From: an uncultured Flavobacteriaceae bacterium
GTDB taxonomy: Bacteria > Bacteroidota > Bacteroidia > Flavobacteriales > Flavobacteriaceae
Direction: 5' to 3'
Assembly: GCA_937901915.1 (NCBI GenBank)
Contig: CALGUD010000141.1
Coordinates: 1 to 31,412, forward strand
Length of the DNA stretch: 31,412 bases
Shown: piece by piece, positions 7,976 to 15,767 of the stretch
How positions within the stretch are numbered: position 1 is the first letter of the stretch
Layout: the number at the start of each line of letters is the position of its first letter
Notes under the pieces: generated by a model
Seen by the model: only the letters and a program-made list of their open reading frames with translations
Databases searched by the model: none
Told to the model about the DNA's origin: nothing
Made by a program: the position numbers and the translations under genes

Positions 7976-8045
7976 ATTTATAAACTATGTAATTGCTTAT
8001 CATATACAAAATTAACAAAGTAGTGTACAATATTACCATTTTATG

Positions 8046-8094
8046 ATATTTTTAAGAAATATGATGTTAAAATAATACATGAATTTGAAAATTC
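8046..8094. promoter_or_regulatory. Possible operator repeats between the AraC and secreted-protein genes
   Basis: Two small inverted repeats lie in the divergent intergenic region: ATATTT-N5-AAATAT at 8046-8062 and GAATTT-GA-AAATTC at 8081-8094. Both are AT-rich and could arise by chance. Their location upstream of the TACATTTG promoter makes them candidates for AraC binding. Confidence 0.3.
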
Positions 8095-8122
8095 TACTGA
8101 TTTTTTACTGGGAAATCAACCC

Positions 8123-8130
8123 TACATTTG
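8123..8130 (+). promoter_or_regulatory. -7 element for the secreted protein gene
   Basis: TACATTTG fits TAnnTTTG. Transcription would start near 8137, after an upstream in-frame ATG at 8128. Translation must then begin at the ATG at 8167, which also gives a normal signal peptide. Confidence 0.6.
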
Positions 8131-8166
8131 ATTCAAATAATTGTTCAACAATTAAAATTTTTAAAG

Positions 8167-8769
8167 ATGAAAAATGTACTCAAAAATTCCGTTACATGTT
8201 TTGCAATGTTCTTTTTAACAGTTGCAACTGCCTTGGCAAATGACCCTTCTTTTAAAATAGCGAAAACAGACAATAAAATCATTAGTTTAACAGTGAAGAA
8301 TGCAGCTTCGCCCGTGGGTGTTTCTTTCAGGGACGCCGAAGGTGTTTTGCTTCATTCTGAAAAATATAATTTTCATAAAAAAGGCATAAGGTACTATAAC
8401 TTAAGAGAGGTAGCTGACGGCACGTATTATTTAGAGATAGAAACTGATGTAAAAATAGAAAAGTATATCATAACTGTTGACTCTGATGCTACGACTATTC
8501 GCGAAGATGCCGAAAAAGTATTGTACAAACCCATACTGATATTAAAAAATGACCATATAATGATTACAAAATGTAATCTTTCTAAATCTGATTTAAAGAT
8601 AAAATTATATGATAAAAATGATAACTGTCTTTATTCAGAAGTTGTTGATGCATCTACAGACAATTTAACAATTGGTAGAAAGTTAAACATTTCAGAACTT
8701 GAAGAGGGAAGGTATACTTTTTTTCTGACTACAGAAGAAAGAACCTATACAAAAAGTGTTAATTTATAA
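8167..8769 (+). CDS. Small secreted protein with two beta-sandwich-like repeats
   Basis: A 200-aa protein starting MKNVLKNS, with a signal peptide cleaved after ALA-ND (about residue 25). The frame is open from 8128, but the promoter position rules out that start. The mature part holds two related units of about 85 residues. Each has a strand pattern SFRDAEGVLLHSEKY or LYDKNDNCLYSEVV, followed by a turn and a D/EGxYxxxxET closing strand, as in DUF3244-type or C-terminal Ig-like domains. No catalytic residues are visible. It is likely periplasmic or surface-exposed. It lies opposite the AraC gene and ends before a strong hairpin. Function unknown. Confidence 0.82.
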   Translation: MKNVLKNSVTCFAMFFLTVATALANDPSFKIAKTDNKIISLTVKNAASPVGVSFRDAEGVLLHSEKYNFHKKGIRYYNLREVADGTYYLEIETDVKIEKYIITVDSDATTIREDAEKVLYKPILILKNDHIMITKCNLSKSDLKIKLYDKNDNCLYSEVVDASTDNLTIGRKLNISELEEGRYTFFLTTEERTYTKSVNL

Positions 8770-8809
8770 TTCAAAAATAGTTAGAGAAGTTTATTGGTTA
8801 GACTGTTGG

Positions 8810-8845
8810 AAGCGGGGGAATATTCATCTGAATATTCCCCCGCTT
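8810..8845. terminator. 16-bp perfect hairpin between convergent genes
   Basis: AAGCGGGGGAATATTC (8810-8825) and its exact complement (8830-8845) are separated by ATCT. The stem lies between the stop of the secreted-protein gene and the stop of the DoxX-like gene on the other strand. There is only a weak T-rich tail, but the stability and location suggest a shared bidirectional terminator. Confidence 0.75.
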
Positions 8846-8847
8846 AA

Positions 8848-9198
8848 TTATAAATAAATGTAAGCCCAATATATTAAAAGAAATTGAACGGGTATTCTTA
8901 AAATTAATAACCATTTTGGAAATCTCAAAGCAAATTTAGGATCTGTTAGCATATAAAAATGTACTGGTAGAAATAATAAAAGCATTATAATTATTGCCCA
9001 TAAAGCGTATGTTCTTAAACTTACAAATAGAAGCATACTTCCAAGAATAATTTCAACCAAGCCACTTAAAAATACAATTGTGTTTGGCCATGGTAGGTAA
9101 CGCGGAATTATACTTTTATACATTTTTGGTTTTATAAAATGAAAAATTCCAGTAGCGATATAAATTACCGACATAACATAAAGACCCCATAGATTCAT
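8848..9198 (-). CDS. DoxX-like integral membrane protein
   Basis: A 116-aa protein with four hydrophobic segments (about residues 3-17, 38-60, 64-83 and 95-114). The pattern YIATGIFHFIKPKMY, LSGLVEIILG and HFYMLTDP is typical of DoxX/MauE-like small membrane proteins. These are linked to terminal quinol oxidases or membrane redox protection in some organisms, but this subgroup has no proven role. It is a monocistronic gene on the minus strand. About 200 bp of featureless AT-rich DNA separates it from the next gene. Confidence 0.82.
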   Translation of the reverse strand: MNLWGLYVMSVIYIATGIFHFIKPKMYKSIIPRYLPWPNTIVFLSGLVEIILGSMLLFVSLRTYALWAIIIMLLLFLPVHFYMLTDPKFALRFPKWLLILRIPVQFLLIYWAYIYL

Positions 9199-9403
9199 TC
9201 TTTATTATTTTTTAATTGACCTCTTTATATAATAAAGATTGTACTGCCATGATATATAATCTTTTCTATGCTATAATACTTGCTTGGTTCAGTTGCATCT
9301 CAATCAATATTCATTTGCTTGTACTAACTTAAACTTACTGAATACTTTCGGTGAAGTATGGACAGGAGGATTAGAGATTATGGTTAGCTGAATTTACGGA
9401 TAT

Positions 9404-9796
9404 TTATTTAGGTTTTGCGTATTCAAGTTTTCTAAACCTGATAACTCTCCAGTTCTCATTGATTACCATAGATTTTGTAGGTTCAAAACAGTTTCCCGTT
9501 AGTGGTTTCCAGTCATAATTGTCGGTTATATCAGTAGCTGTTGTGTGGGTGGGATACGCAATCCATAATAAGGCATCATCCTTTAATTTCAGGAGGAGGG
9601 TTTGCATCTGGTCTTCTACTTCCTGTATCGTGGTAACAAAAACCAAAGCAAAATCTACTTTAGTTACCTGTACAAGCGATTCATAAATTTCTATATTATG
9701 AAGAGCTAAGAGTTCTTTATCGAAACCTTCAGGTTCATTTAATATTAGGATTTCTTTTTGGTCTGATAATTTTAATTTTTCAAAAATGGTTTTCAT
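9404..9796 (-). CDS. Conserved hypothetical protein, possibly DUF3052-like
   Basis: A 130-aa soluble protein with alternating beta/alpha character: an EILILNEP strand near the start, VDFALVFV in the middle, and a C-terminal block DALLWIAYP followed by ENWRVIRFRKLEY. This layout resembles small Bacteroidetes proteins assigned to or near DUF3052; the resemblance is from memory. There is no signal peptide or metal motif. Its ATG overlaps the stop of the upstream MOSC gene by 4 bp (ATGA), so the two are translated together and perhaps function together. Function unknown. Confidence 0.78.
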   Translation of the reverse strand: MKTIFEKLKLSDQKEILILNEPEGFDKELLALHNIEIYESLVQVTKVDFALVFVTTIQEVEDQMQTLLLKLKDDALLWIAYPTHTTATDITDNYDWKPLTGNCFEPTKSMVINENWRVIRFRKLEYAKPK

Positions 9797-10434
9797 CGGA
9801 TTGCATTTAATAATTTTCTTGATAAGTCTTTTTTACAGCTCTCTGCAAGATATTCATTTTCAATAGCACTCAGTAAACTATGCGAGTCAGTATCATTGTA
9901 CAACATTTTGAAAACGTTTTGAATACTTGGTTTTTTGCCTCTTTCAAGTATAATAACTTCATCATTTTCAGAAACTTTACCTTCCAGAAGCACTCTTACG
10001 TAAGCTCCGGGTAAAGCAAGTGAAATAAAATCTTTAAGTATTTTTTGATTGTTGAACCTTATTCCCAATTTATAGCAAGGTTGTCGGGGTTGTGATATTT
10101 GCACAACGGCTTCGCCTATTTTCAGTACATCACCGATGCATATTTTGGTCTCGTCAAAACCTTCAATGGTTATATTTTCACCAAACATTCCCCAATTCCA
10201 CTCTAAATGTGGATATAATTGTTTCCAATAATCATACTTATCAGCAGAAAATAAATAACAGGCATTATCCAAACCCCCATGATATTTCCTGTCTATAACG
10301 GCATCATCTACTACATCTTCTTTGCCCAGGATAATAGAATCATTAACCGGATACTTAAAAATACCGGTTTTTATTTCCTTCCCTTTCCAGTTAACTACTG
10401 TAGGTTTGCCTGTATTTGTAGCCACAACTCTCAT
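9793..10434 (-). CDS. MOSC domain-containing protein (YiiM-like)
   Basis: A 213-aa protein of the MOSC superfamily, which binds molybdenum cofactor or handles sulfur or N-hydroxylated substrates. The core covers residues about 25-160: DRKYHGGLDNACYLFSADKY, WGMFGENITIEG and the signature QPRQPCYKLG, with the conserved Cys at C120. The C-terminal 50 residues resemble the helical tail of YiiM. A minus-strand promoter with TATCTTTA at 10439-10446 and TTG 19 nt upstream places the start at the ATG. It is the first gene of a two-gene unit with the hypothetical protein downstream. Confidence 0.9.
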   Translation of the reverse strand: MRVVATNTGKPTVVNWKGKEIKTGIFKYPVNDSIILGKEDVVDDAVIDRKYHGGLDNACYLFSADKYDYWKQLYPHLEWNWGMFGENITIEGFDETKICIGDVLKIGEAVVQISQPRQPCYKLGIRFNNQKILKDFISLALPGAYVRVLLEGKVSENDEVIILERGKKPSIQNVFKMLYNDTDSHSLLSAIENEYLAESCKKDLSRKLLNAIR

Positions 10435-10438
10435 TGTT

Positions 10439-10468
10439 TAAAGATACAAAATTGAACAGATTAATCAA
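10439..10468 (-). promoter_or_regulatory. Promoter of the MOSC gene
   Basis: On the minus strand, TTG (10466-10468), 19 nt and TATCTTTA (10439-10446) match the Bacteroidetes promoter with one mismatch in the -7 box. The box ends 4 nt before the ATG, predicting a leaderless transcript. Confidence 0.6.
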
Positions 10469-10545
10469 TATTAAGTTGCCCGCTATTAAGTAATGATTTA
10501 AAATAAAATTTCAGGGGCAGGCAACTTGTCAAATCACTTTAATCA

Positions 10546-11877
10546 TTAATCAGAGGTTGTTGGAACTGTTTTTTTAATTGGTTGTAAATAATTTTCAATC
10601 GTATTTGCCGCTATTGTTTTCCCTAGTTTTTTGCCTTCTTCAGTTGAAAACCTGAAATGAGTCCCATTATAAACTCCTGAATCGGCACAGTCATCGGCAG
10701 CTTTAACTAAATTAGTATATTGTTTTTCTTTTGCAGAAGGTAATGCCGTAACAGATTCCATAGTAAAAGTAACATCAGGGGTTCCGTAAACATGGCTTAC
10801 TATCTCTGCTCCTGCAACACCTACTGCAGCACGTGTTGACGGATATTCAGGCCATGGCGAAGTACGTATTTCCGGCTCCCATTTAACATCTCCTTTTGTT
10901 TCCGGATTATTATCACCTTCGCCCATAGTAATGGCAGTATATGGCCTCCAGAAGTCGTGATGATATTTACTGTAAAAAGAAGTCAGGTATAAATCATACA
11001 GGTTCATATTTATCAGCGCTAACATACGGTTAGTTTCTATGATTGATAATTTTTTCTCCTTAGCGGTTAATCTGCCAATCCTGTTCCAGCTATGTTCACC
11101 CGGTTCTGCCCACCAATGCGCGATATGGCTTTGATCTTCGGATCGGGATTTACTGTCCTTCATTCCAAATTCTTTAGTTTCATTGTATGAGGCGGTATAT
11201 TCCTCACTGGTTAAAGCCGGAGGTTGCGAAGAACTGAACTGTGAAAGTGAATCTAACATAAAGGGTTTTAAATCCTTAAAATCCGGTTTCCATGCCCATA
11301 AATATCCGGGAGTAAATTGATAATGGCCCGGTTCATTTGTAGGATCGTATATATCTTGTTTTTCATGTCCGTCGTTTTTTCGCAACAATAAATAGGATTC
11401 AGCAACTTTTCTGCCCAGATCCACGCTTTTAGCTTTATCAACTCCTTCTTCAATCATATTCAGCCATTTATTGCATACCTGGTTAATGGTGTCCATTCTT
11501 GATGGATATATTTTGGTTAATATAATCCGGGTAGACTCAGCCGCCGCAGCCAAGGGTTTACATTCTTCGGACACCTGTTTATAATGATAGGGCTCAAATT
11601 TAGACTCTATCGCATTAAAAATATCATGAATAGATAAATGTACCATTGCTAACGCCCTGACACCAATAAATGAATTAAACTGATCCTGTTCATGGGCAAC
11701 TGTATATGTTAAATTATTTAAATCCAGAATAATCTCGTTGTCTATATTTTCAAAGCATTGCTGTGGAGGGTTTTGTGCTACTTCAGCTTTTTTACAGGAT
11801 ATAAAAAATAAGAAACACGTTAAACTTAAAAGAGAAATTCGAAGGAATGTCGATTTGGGTATAGTTTTCATTTTCAT
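10546..11877 (-). CDS. Vanadium-haloperoxidase/PAP2-like lipoprotein with altered active site
   Basis: A 443-aa exported protein with lipobox FISC (C28). It has the helical haloperoxidase/acid-phosphatase fold with recognisable vanadate or phosphate site motifs: K304-x6-R311 in KYHHDFWRP, S347 in YPSTR, and H407 in GTHFRF. Two residues normally needed are changed. The acid-base His after PS(G/T) is R349, and the Arg six residues before the vanadate-binding His is G401. Each change needs only one A-to-G base substitution. It may be a non-halogenating relative, a phosphatase variant or inactive. It is a single gene; TAGTTTTA upstream is a weak -7 candidate. Confidence 0.87.
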   Translation of the reverse strand: MKMKTIPKSTFLRISLLSLTCFLFFISCKKAEVAQNPPQQCFENIDNEIILDLNNLTYTVAHEQDQFNSFIGVRALAMVHLSIHDIFNAIESKFEPYHYKQVSEECKPLAAAAESTRIILTKIYPSRMDTINQVCNKWLNMIEEGVDKAKSVDLGRKVAESYLLLRKNDGHEKQDIYDPTNEPGHYQFTPGYLWAWKPDFKDLKPFMLDSLSQFSSSQPPALTSEEYTASYNETKEFGMKDSKSRSEDQSHIAHWWAEPGEHSWNRIGRLTAKEKKLSIIETNRMLALINMNLYDLYLTSFYSKYHHDFWRPYTAITMGEGDNNPETKGDVKWEPEIRTSPWPEYPSTRAAVGVAGAEIVSHVYGTPDVTFTMESVTALPSAKEKQYTNLVKAADDCADSGVYNGTHFRFSTEEGKKLGKTIAANTIENYLQPIKKTVPTTSD

Positions 11878-12265
11878 ATAATATAAGTTAAGTCTTACTA
11901 AAACTAGCTTTTTATCACATAATTTCCAATTATAGAGATTAAAACTTATCCCTTACGGTAAAAAAATTATTAAATCAAAAGAATTCCTCGAGGCTTTGCC
12001 TCGGGGTTTGCTTCGCCAGTTCGCTTTGCTCGTGCCCGCTTCTACCTCTCCTTCATCGCCTTCGCGAAGCTACAGCGGAGCAAGGTGGGAGAGGTCAAAA
12101 CTGCCAGGCAGTTTTGGGTGAGGTGTAATAAATAAATTTCGTTTTTTGTGCCTTTGGGACAAAATAAAACAGGCAAAATATCCATATGGCATTGCCTCGG
12201 GGATTATTTGTTTTAAGAAATTTGTTTATTTGAAGTGCAATATGGTATTTTTGATCATTAAAATA
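11878..12265. repeat. Intergenic repeat mosaic of nested inverted repeats
   Basis: No gene is visible. Hairpins include CCTCGAGGC-TTT-GCCTCGGGG (11986-12006), CCTCTCC (12045-12051) pairing with GGAGAGG (12088-12094), and AAAACTGCC-A-GGCAGTTTT (12097-12115), a perfect 9-bp stem. TGCCTCGGGG recurs at about 12193-12202. The middle is clearly richer in G+C than the flanks. The pattern suggests assembled copies of short dispersed palindromic repeats. It may also terminate transcription between the divergent neighbours. Confidence 0.6.
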
Positions 12266-12273
12266 TACCTTTG
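12266..12273 (+). promoter_or_regulatory. -7 element for the cyclophilin-FKBP gene
   Basis: TACCTTTG matches TAnnTTTG and lies 23 nt before the ATG. No TTG occurs at the ideal distance. The leader AACTTAAAAAACGAGTC is A-rich without a Shine-Dalgarno site. Confidence 0.6.
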
Positions 12274-12296
12274 CACCTTAACTTAAAAAACGAGTC

Positions 12297-13229
12297 ATGC
12301 AAGACGGTATTTATGCAAAATTTAATACAACTAAAGGAGAGATTCTTATAAAGTTAGCTTACGATAAAGTGCCGGGAACAGTAGGTAATTTTGTCGGGTT
12401 AGCTGAAGGAAATATTGAAAACAAACCAAAACCACAGGGTAAGCCTTATTACGACGGACTCACTTTTCATCGTGTTTTGGCGGATTTTATGGTGCAGGGC
12501 GGATGTCCTTCAGGAGATGGGTACGGTGGTCCCGGATATATGTTTGATGATGAGTTTCACCCGGATTTGAAGCATGATCGTCCCGGCACGCTTTCAATGG
12601 CTAATTCAGGAGTCGCATCAAATGGAAGCCAGTTTTTTATTACCCATGTTCCGACCGATTGGTTAGATGGGAAGCATTCTGTTTTTGGATATGTTGAGAA
12701 TGGACAAGAAGTTGTTGACGCCATTAGGCAAGGTGATAAAATTGAAAGTATAGAGATTATAAGGGTAGGGGATGATGCTAAAAACTGGAATGCGGTTGAA
12801 GCATTCAGGACCTTTGAAGGATCCCGTGAAAAACGTATTGCCGAAGAGAAAAGAAAAGCCGAAATAGAACTGGAAAAACTCGCTGCCGGCTTTGATAAAA
12901 CCGATAGTGGCCTCCGGTATAAAATTATACAAAAAGGAGGAGGGGCAAAGGCTCAAAAAGGCAAAACAGTATCCGTACATTATAAAGGACAATTAGCTAA
13001 TGGGGAAGTGTTTGATTCTTCCTATAAAAGAAATCAACCCATAGATTTTGCTTTAGGTGTAGGACAAGTAATTCCGGGATGGGATGAAGGCATACAATTA
13101 TTAGAAGTAGGAGATAAAGCCCGGTTTGTAATTCCATCCCACTTGGCGTATGGGAGCAGGGGAGCAGGTGGGGTTATACCACCGGACGCTACTCTTATTT
13201 TTGATGTGGAATTAGTAGGTTTGAAATAG
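12297..13229 (+). CDS. Cyclophilin-FKBP fusion peptidyl-prolyl isomerase
   Basis: A 310-aa dual immunophilin. Residues 1-155 are a cyclophilin domain: FHRV (R59), FMVQGG (F64, Q67), NGSQFFITH and the Trp of DWLDGKHSVFG. Residues about 165-195 form a charged helical linker (EKRIAEEKRKAEIE). Residues 200-310 are an FKBP domain with VHYKGQL, GEVFDSSY, VIPGWDEGIQLL, AYGSRGAGG and IPPDATLIFDVEL. Both active sites look complete. There is no signal peptide, so it acts in the cytosol on nascent or stressed proteins. Such CFBP fusions are known from Flavobacteria and a few other microbes. Single gene with its own promoter. Confidence 0.95.
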   Translation: MQDGIYAKFNTTKGEILIKLAYDKVPGTVGNFVGLAEGNIENKPKPQGKPYYDGLTFHRVLADFMVQGGCPSGDGYGGPGYMFDDEFHPDLKHDRPGTLSMANSGVASNGSQFFITHVPTDWLDGKHSVFGYVENGQEVVDAIRQGDKIESIEIIRVGDDAKNWNAVEAFRTFEGSREKRIAEEKRKAEIELEKLAAGFDKTDSGLRYKIIQKGGGAKAQKGKTVSVHYKGQLANGEVFDSSYKRNQPIDFALGVGQVIPGWDEGIQLLEVGDKARFVIPSHLAYGSRGAGGVIPPDATLIFDVELVGLK

Positions 13230-13356
13230 GAATCAAATTTTGTAGTATAAATTTTTATTGTTTGAAAATTTCTTTATTTCTATTGTTATATAAATATGTA
13301 ACAAAAAGAATATTAACTTTAAGTATATAAATTGAAAGTGTTTAATTTCATTTCAT

Positions 13357-13896
13357 ATGATCACAGCAGAGTTAGAAAAATTGAAGTACCCCATAGGAAA
13401 ATTTGATTGTCCGTTAGACGCTTCCCAGCAAAAAGTATCCGATTGGATTTCTATTATTGAACATTTGCCTAACAGATTAAGAAATCTCGTTGAAAATTTT
13501 AGTGAAAAACAACTAGACACTCCATACCGGCCAGAAGGATGGACAGTGAGGCAGGTTATTCATCATATTCCTGACAGTCATATGAATGCATACATACGGT
13601 TTAAATGGGCCTTAACAGAAGAAAACCCTCTCATTAAAGCGTATCATGAAGACCTATGGGCGGAACTCCCCGATTCGCGCGGGCCTATAGAGCCTTCTTT
13701 AAAAATGCTAGAGTCATTACACGAAAAGTGGGTATACCTACTTAAAGGAATGACTCCTGAAAAACAAAATCGTGCATACATGCACCCTGAAAGCGGGGAA
13801 AATATTCTTAAAAATGTTATTGGAATGTATGCATGGCATGGTAATCATCATTTTACACATATACAAAACCTTGCCAAAAGAGAAGGGTGGCTTTGA
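13357..13896 (+). CDS. yfiT: YfiT/DinB family metal-dependent hydrolase, putative bacillithiol transferase
   Basis: A 179-aa four-helix-bundle protein. The N-terminal KYPIGKFDCP and GWTVRQVIHHIPDSHMNAY match YfiT-type proteins. Candidate metal ligands are H70 and histidines in the C-terminal WHGNHHFTHI cluster (H161-H168). The B. subtilis relative is a metal-binding DinB-fold protein proposed to conjugate bacillithiol, a thiol that many Flavobacteriia are thought to make. The gene is followed by redox genes on the opposite strand. No promoter of standard form is clear. A long inverted repeat follows the stop. Confidence 0.9.
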   Translation: MITAELEKLKYPIGKFDCPLDASQQKVSDWISIIEHLPNRLRNLVENFSEKQLDTPYRPEGWTVRQVIHHIPDSHMNAYIRFKWALTEENPLIKAYHEDLWAELPDSRGPIEPSLKMLESLHEKWVYLLKGMTPEKQNRAYMHPESGENILKNVIGMYAWHGNHHFTHIQNLAKREGWL

Positions 13897-13900
13897 AAAT

Positions 13901-13962
13901 ATAATACCTGTCAGTTTTCAACCAGTTTTAAGTGGGTATAAAAGAAAACTGACAGGTATTAT
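13901..13962. terminator. 19-bp perfect inverted repeat between convergent genes
   Basis: Arms ATAATACCTGTCAGTTTTC (13901-13919) and its exact complement (13944-13962) flank a 24-nt loop. It lies just after the YfiT stop and just before the stop of the minus-strand peroxiredoxin. The likeliest role is a bidirectional terminator, but the large loop and lack of a GC-rich base are unusual. A repeat-element or binding-site role is possible. Confidence 0.55.
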
Positions 13963-13982
13963 TATATAATTATATAAGATTT

Positions 13983-14624
13983 CTAATCTAAATTAGGCTG
14001 AGGTGTCATTCTCAAATAAGGTTTAACCTCTGTCACCCCTTTTTTGAAAATATTCCTTGCGTCTTCTGTAGAAATGGCCGGGCTTACTACCACATCTTCT
14101 CCATGTTTCCAGTTTGCCGGGGTTGCTACTTTATGATAAGCAGTAAGTTGTAAAGAATCTATTACTCTCAACAATTCTTCAAAATTCCTTCCGGTTGAAG
14201 CAGGATATGTAATAATGAGTTTAATAACTTTATCCGGATCAATAATAAATACTGAACGTACGGTTAGCTTTGAGTTCTCATTTGGATGGATCATATCATA
14301 CAAATTCGCGATTTTTCCATCTTCGTCTGCAATAATTGGAAAATTAACAGTTGTATGTTGGGTTTCATTGATATCTTTAATCCAACCTTTATGAGACTCC
14401 ACCCCATCAACGCTCAATGCCAGAACCTTTACATTACGCTTTTCAAATTCTTTTTTATATTTTGCAACAGAACCAAGTTCAGTTGTACAAACGGGCGTAT
14501 AATCGGCCGGATGTGAGAATAAAATTCCCCATCCATCACCTAAATACTCATAAAAATCTATTTCCCCTTCAGAAGTTTGCGCTTTAAAATTTGGCGCTTT
14601 ATCCCCTAATCTTAATGTTGCCAT
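13983..14624 (-). CDS. 1-Cys peroxiredoxin (Prx6 family)
   Basis: A 213-aa peroxidase that detoxifies peroxides in the cytosol. The active site HPADYTPVCTTELG has peroxidatic C46 with T43, and no other cysteine occurs in the protein, so it is a true 1-Cys enzyme needing an external thiol. The long C-terminal extension (RNFEELLRVIDSLQL onward, ending in PYLRMTP) is typical of the Prx6 group. Start supported by MATLRLGDKAPNF. A minus-strand TAACTTTA at 14658-14665 is a one-mismatch -7 element. It shares its neighbourhood with YfiT and a thioredoxin-like gene. Confidence 0.94.
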   Translation of the reverse strand: MATLRLGDKAPNFKAQTSEGEIDFYEYLGDGWGILFSHPADYTPVCTTELGSVAKYKKEFEKRNVKVLALSVDGVESHKGWIKDINETQHTTVNFPIIADEDGKIANLYDMIHPNENSKLTVRSVFIIDPDKVIKLIITYPASTGRNFEELLRVIDSLQLTAYHKVATPANWKHGEDVVVSPAISTEDARNIFKKGVTEVKPYLRMTPQPNLD

Positions 14625-14715
14625 GATGTTTTAATTTAATAATTTGTTATTACTCTATAAAGTTACTAGATTATCATGAAAGAACTCCTATTTAAATCAT
14701 TAAAAGAAAGTTAAA

Positions 14716-15060
14716 TTATAACGAGTAGGCTGCTTCCTCTCCTATTGCTTCACCTCCTATTGGTCCGTAAAACAGTACCCATGTACTAAAATCATCGGTA
14801 AAATTTTCAAATCGGTGTTCAATACCTGCCGGAACAAACAAAAAATCACCTTCAGAGAACTGTGCCCGTTTACCATCATTATAAAATGTACCGGATCCCG
14901 ATATAATTATGTATACCTCATCCCGGTTGTGTGGCTTTTGGGAATCCTCTTTATAAGGCTTATATACTTCTAACTGAAGTGTGCCATGTTTAAAAATATT
15001 AGTAAACAATTGGTTTTGTGAAGCTAACTTTTGTAAAGCATCACTTTTAGCTATATGCAT
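14716..15060 (-). CDS. Cupin domain protein
   Basis: A 114-aa single-domain cupin. Motif 1 is KPHNRDEVYIIISGSG and motif 2 is GDFLFVPAGIEHRFENF, giving two His and one Glu as metal ligands. The substrate cannot be inferred. The ATG follows the TAA of the upstream thioredoxin-like gene with no spacer, so they form a translationally coupled pair and may act on the same metabolite or stress. There is no signal peptide. The ~90 bp between it and the peroxiredoxin gene contains a probable promoter for the latter. Confidence 0.88.
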   Translation of the reverse strand: MHIAKSDALQKLASQNQLFTNIFKHGTLQLEVYKPYKEDSQKPHNRDEVYIIISGSGTFYNDGKRAQFSEGDFLFVPAGIEHRFENFTDDFSTWVLFYGPIGGEAIGEEAAYSL

Positions 15061-15615
15061 TTATTTCCATTTTATATTACAGCCAATACTTGGTTTTTGA
15101 ATCTCACTTACAGATTGTCCGTCAATAATGGCATCCAAAGCTTGTCTTATGTCTTTGCCAGTTACCGGGATGCCATTTTCCGGCCGTGAATCATCCAACT
15201 GGCCTCTATAAACCAGTTGCAGCTCACTGTCAAAAACATAAAAGTCGGGAGTGCAGGCTGCATCATAATCCCTGGCAGTTTGTTGTGTTTCATCATACAA
15301 ATAAGGGAAAATAAACTTTTGTTCAATTGCATTTTGCTTCATTAAATCAGGTGAATCAGCCGGATAATTTTCAACATCGTTACTGGAAATCGCTGCAAAG
15401 CCAATACCTTTATCCTTGTAATCCCTTGCCAGTTGAGAAATTTCTGCGTTTATATGTTTAACAAACGGACAGTGATTACAAATAAACATGATAACAGTTC
15501 CCTTGTTGCCCTTAATATCATCTAAAGTCAGTATATTATTTGACACTGTGTCCGTTAAGTTAAAATCCGGTGCTTTAACCCCCAAAGGGAGCATATTACT
15601 TGGTGTTCTTGCCAT
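15061..15615 (-). CDS. Thioredoxin-like (AhpC/TSA-fold) protein with CNHC motif
   Basis: A 184-aa soluble thioredoxin-fold protein. The redox motif CNHC (C46, C49) lies in MFICNHCPFVKH, an abundant but poorly characterised family. DAACTPDFYVFD carries the cis-Pro loop with an additional Cys, and C179 lies near the C-terminus in IGCNIKW. The function is probably thiol-disulfide exchange or peroxide reduction. It lacks a signal peptide, so it acts in the cytosol. It is the first gene of a pair with the cupin gene. Confidence 0.9.
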   Translation of the reverse strand: MARTPSNMLPLGVKAPDFNLTDTVSNNILTLDDIKGNKGTVIMFICNHCPFVKHINAEISQLARDYKDKGIGFAAISSNDVENYPADSPDLMKQNAIEQKFIFPYLYDETQQTARDYDAACTPDFYVFDSELQLVYRGQLDDSRPENGIPVTGKDIRQALDAIIDGQSVSEIQKPSIGCNIKWK

Positions 15616-15767
15616 TTTTACTATTTTATTGTTTTAAAATTACAAAGAAGCCAGAACAAGAAAAAATTAATTAATAAAGATGTTTGCTTATTAGAGGTAA
15701 TATTTTTTCTTTTCCAATCACAAAAGGCTTTAATTTTTAAATACATTGATAAATAAAAACAACCATC

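Noticed and set aside
8128..8166. Upstream in-frame start for the secreted protein
   Set aside because: The -7 element ends at 8130, so this ATG would not be in the transcript. The later ATG gives a normal signal peptide.
10473..10527. Inverted repeat AAGTTGCC/GGCAACTT downstream of the haloperoxidase-like gene
   Set aside because: The 8-bp arms are 39 nt apart without a T-run, too weak to call a terminator or operator.
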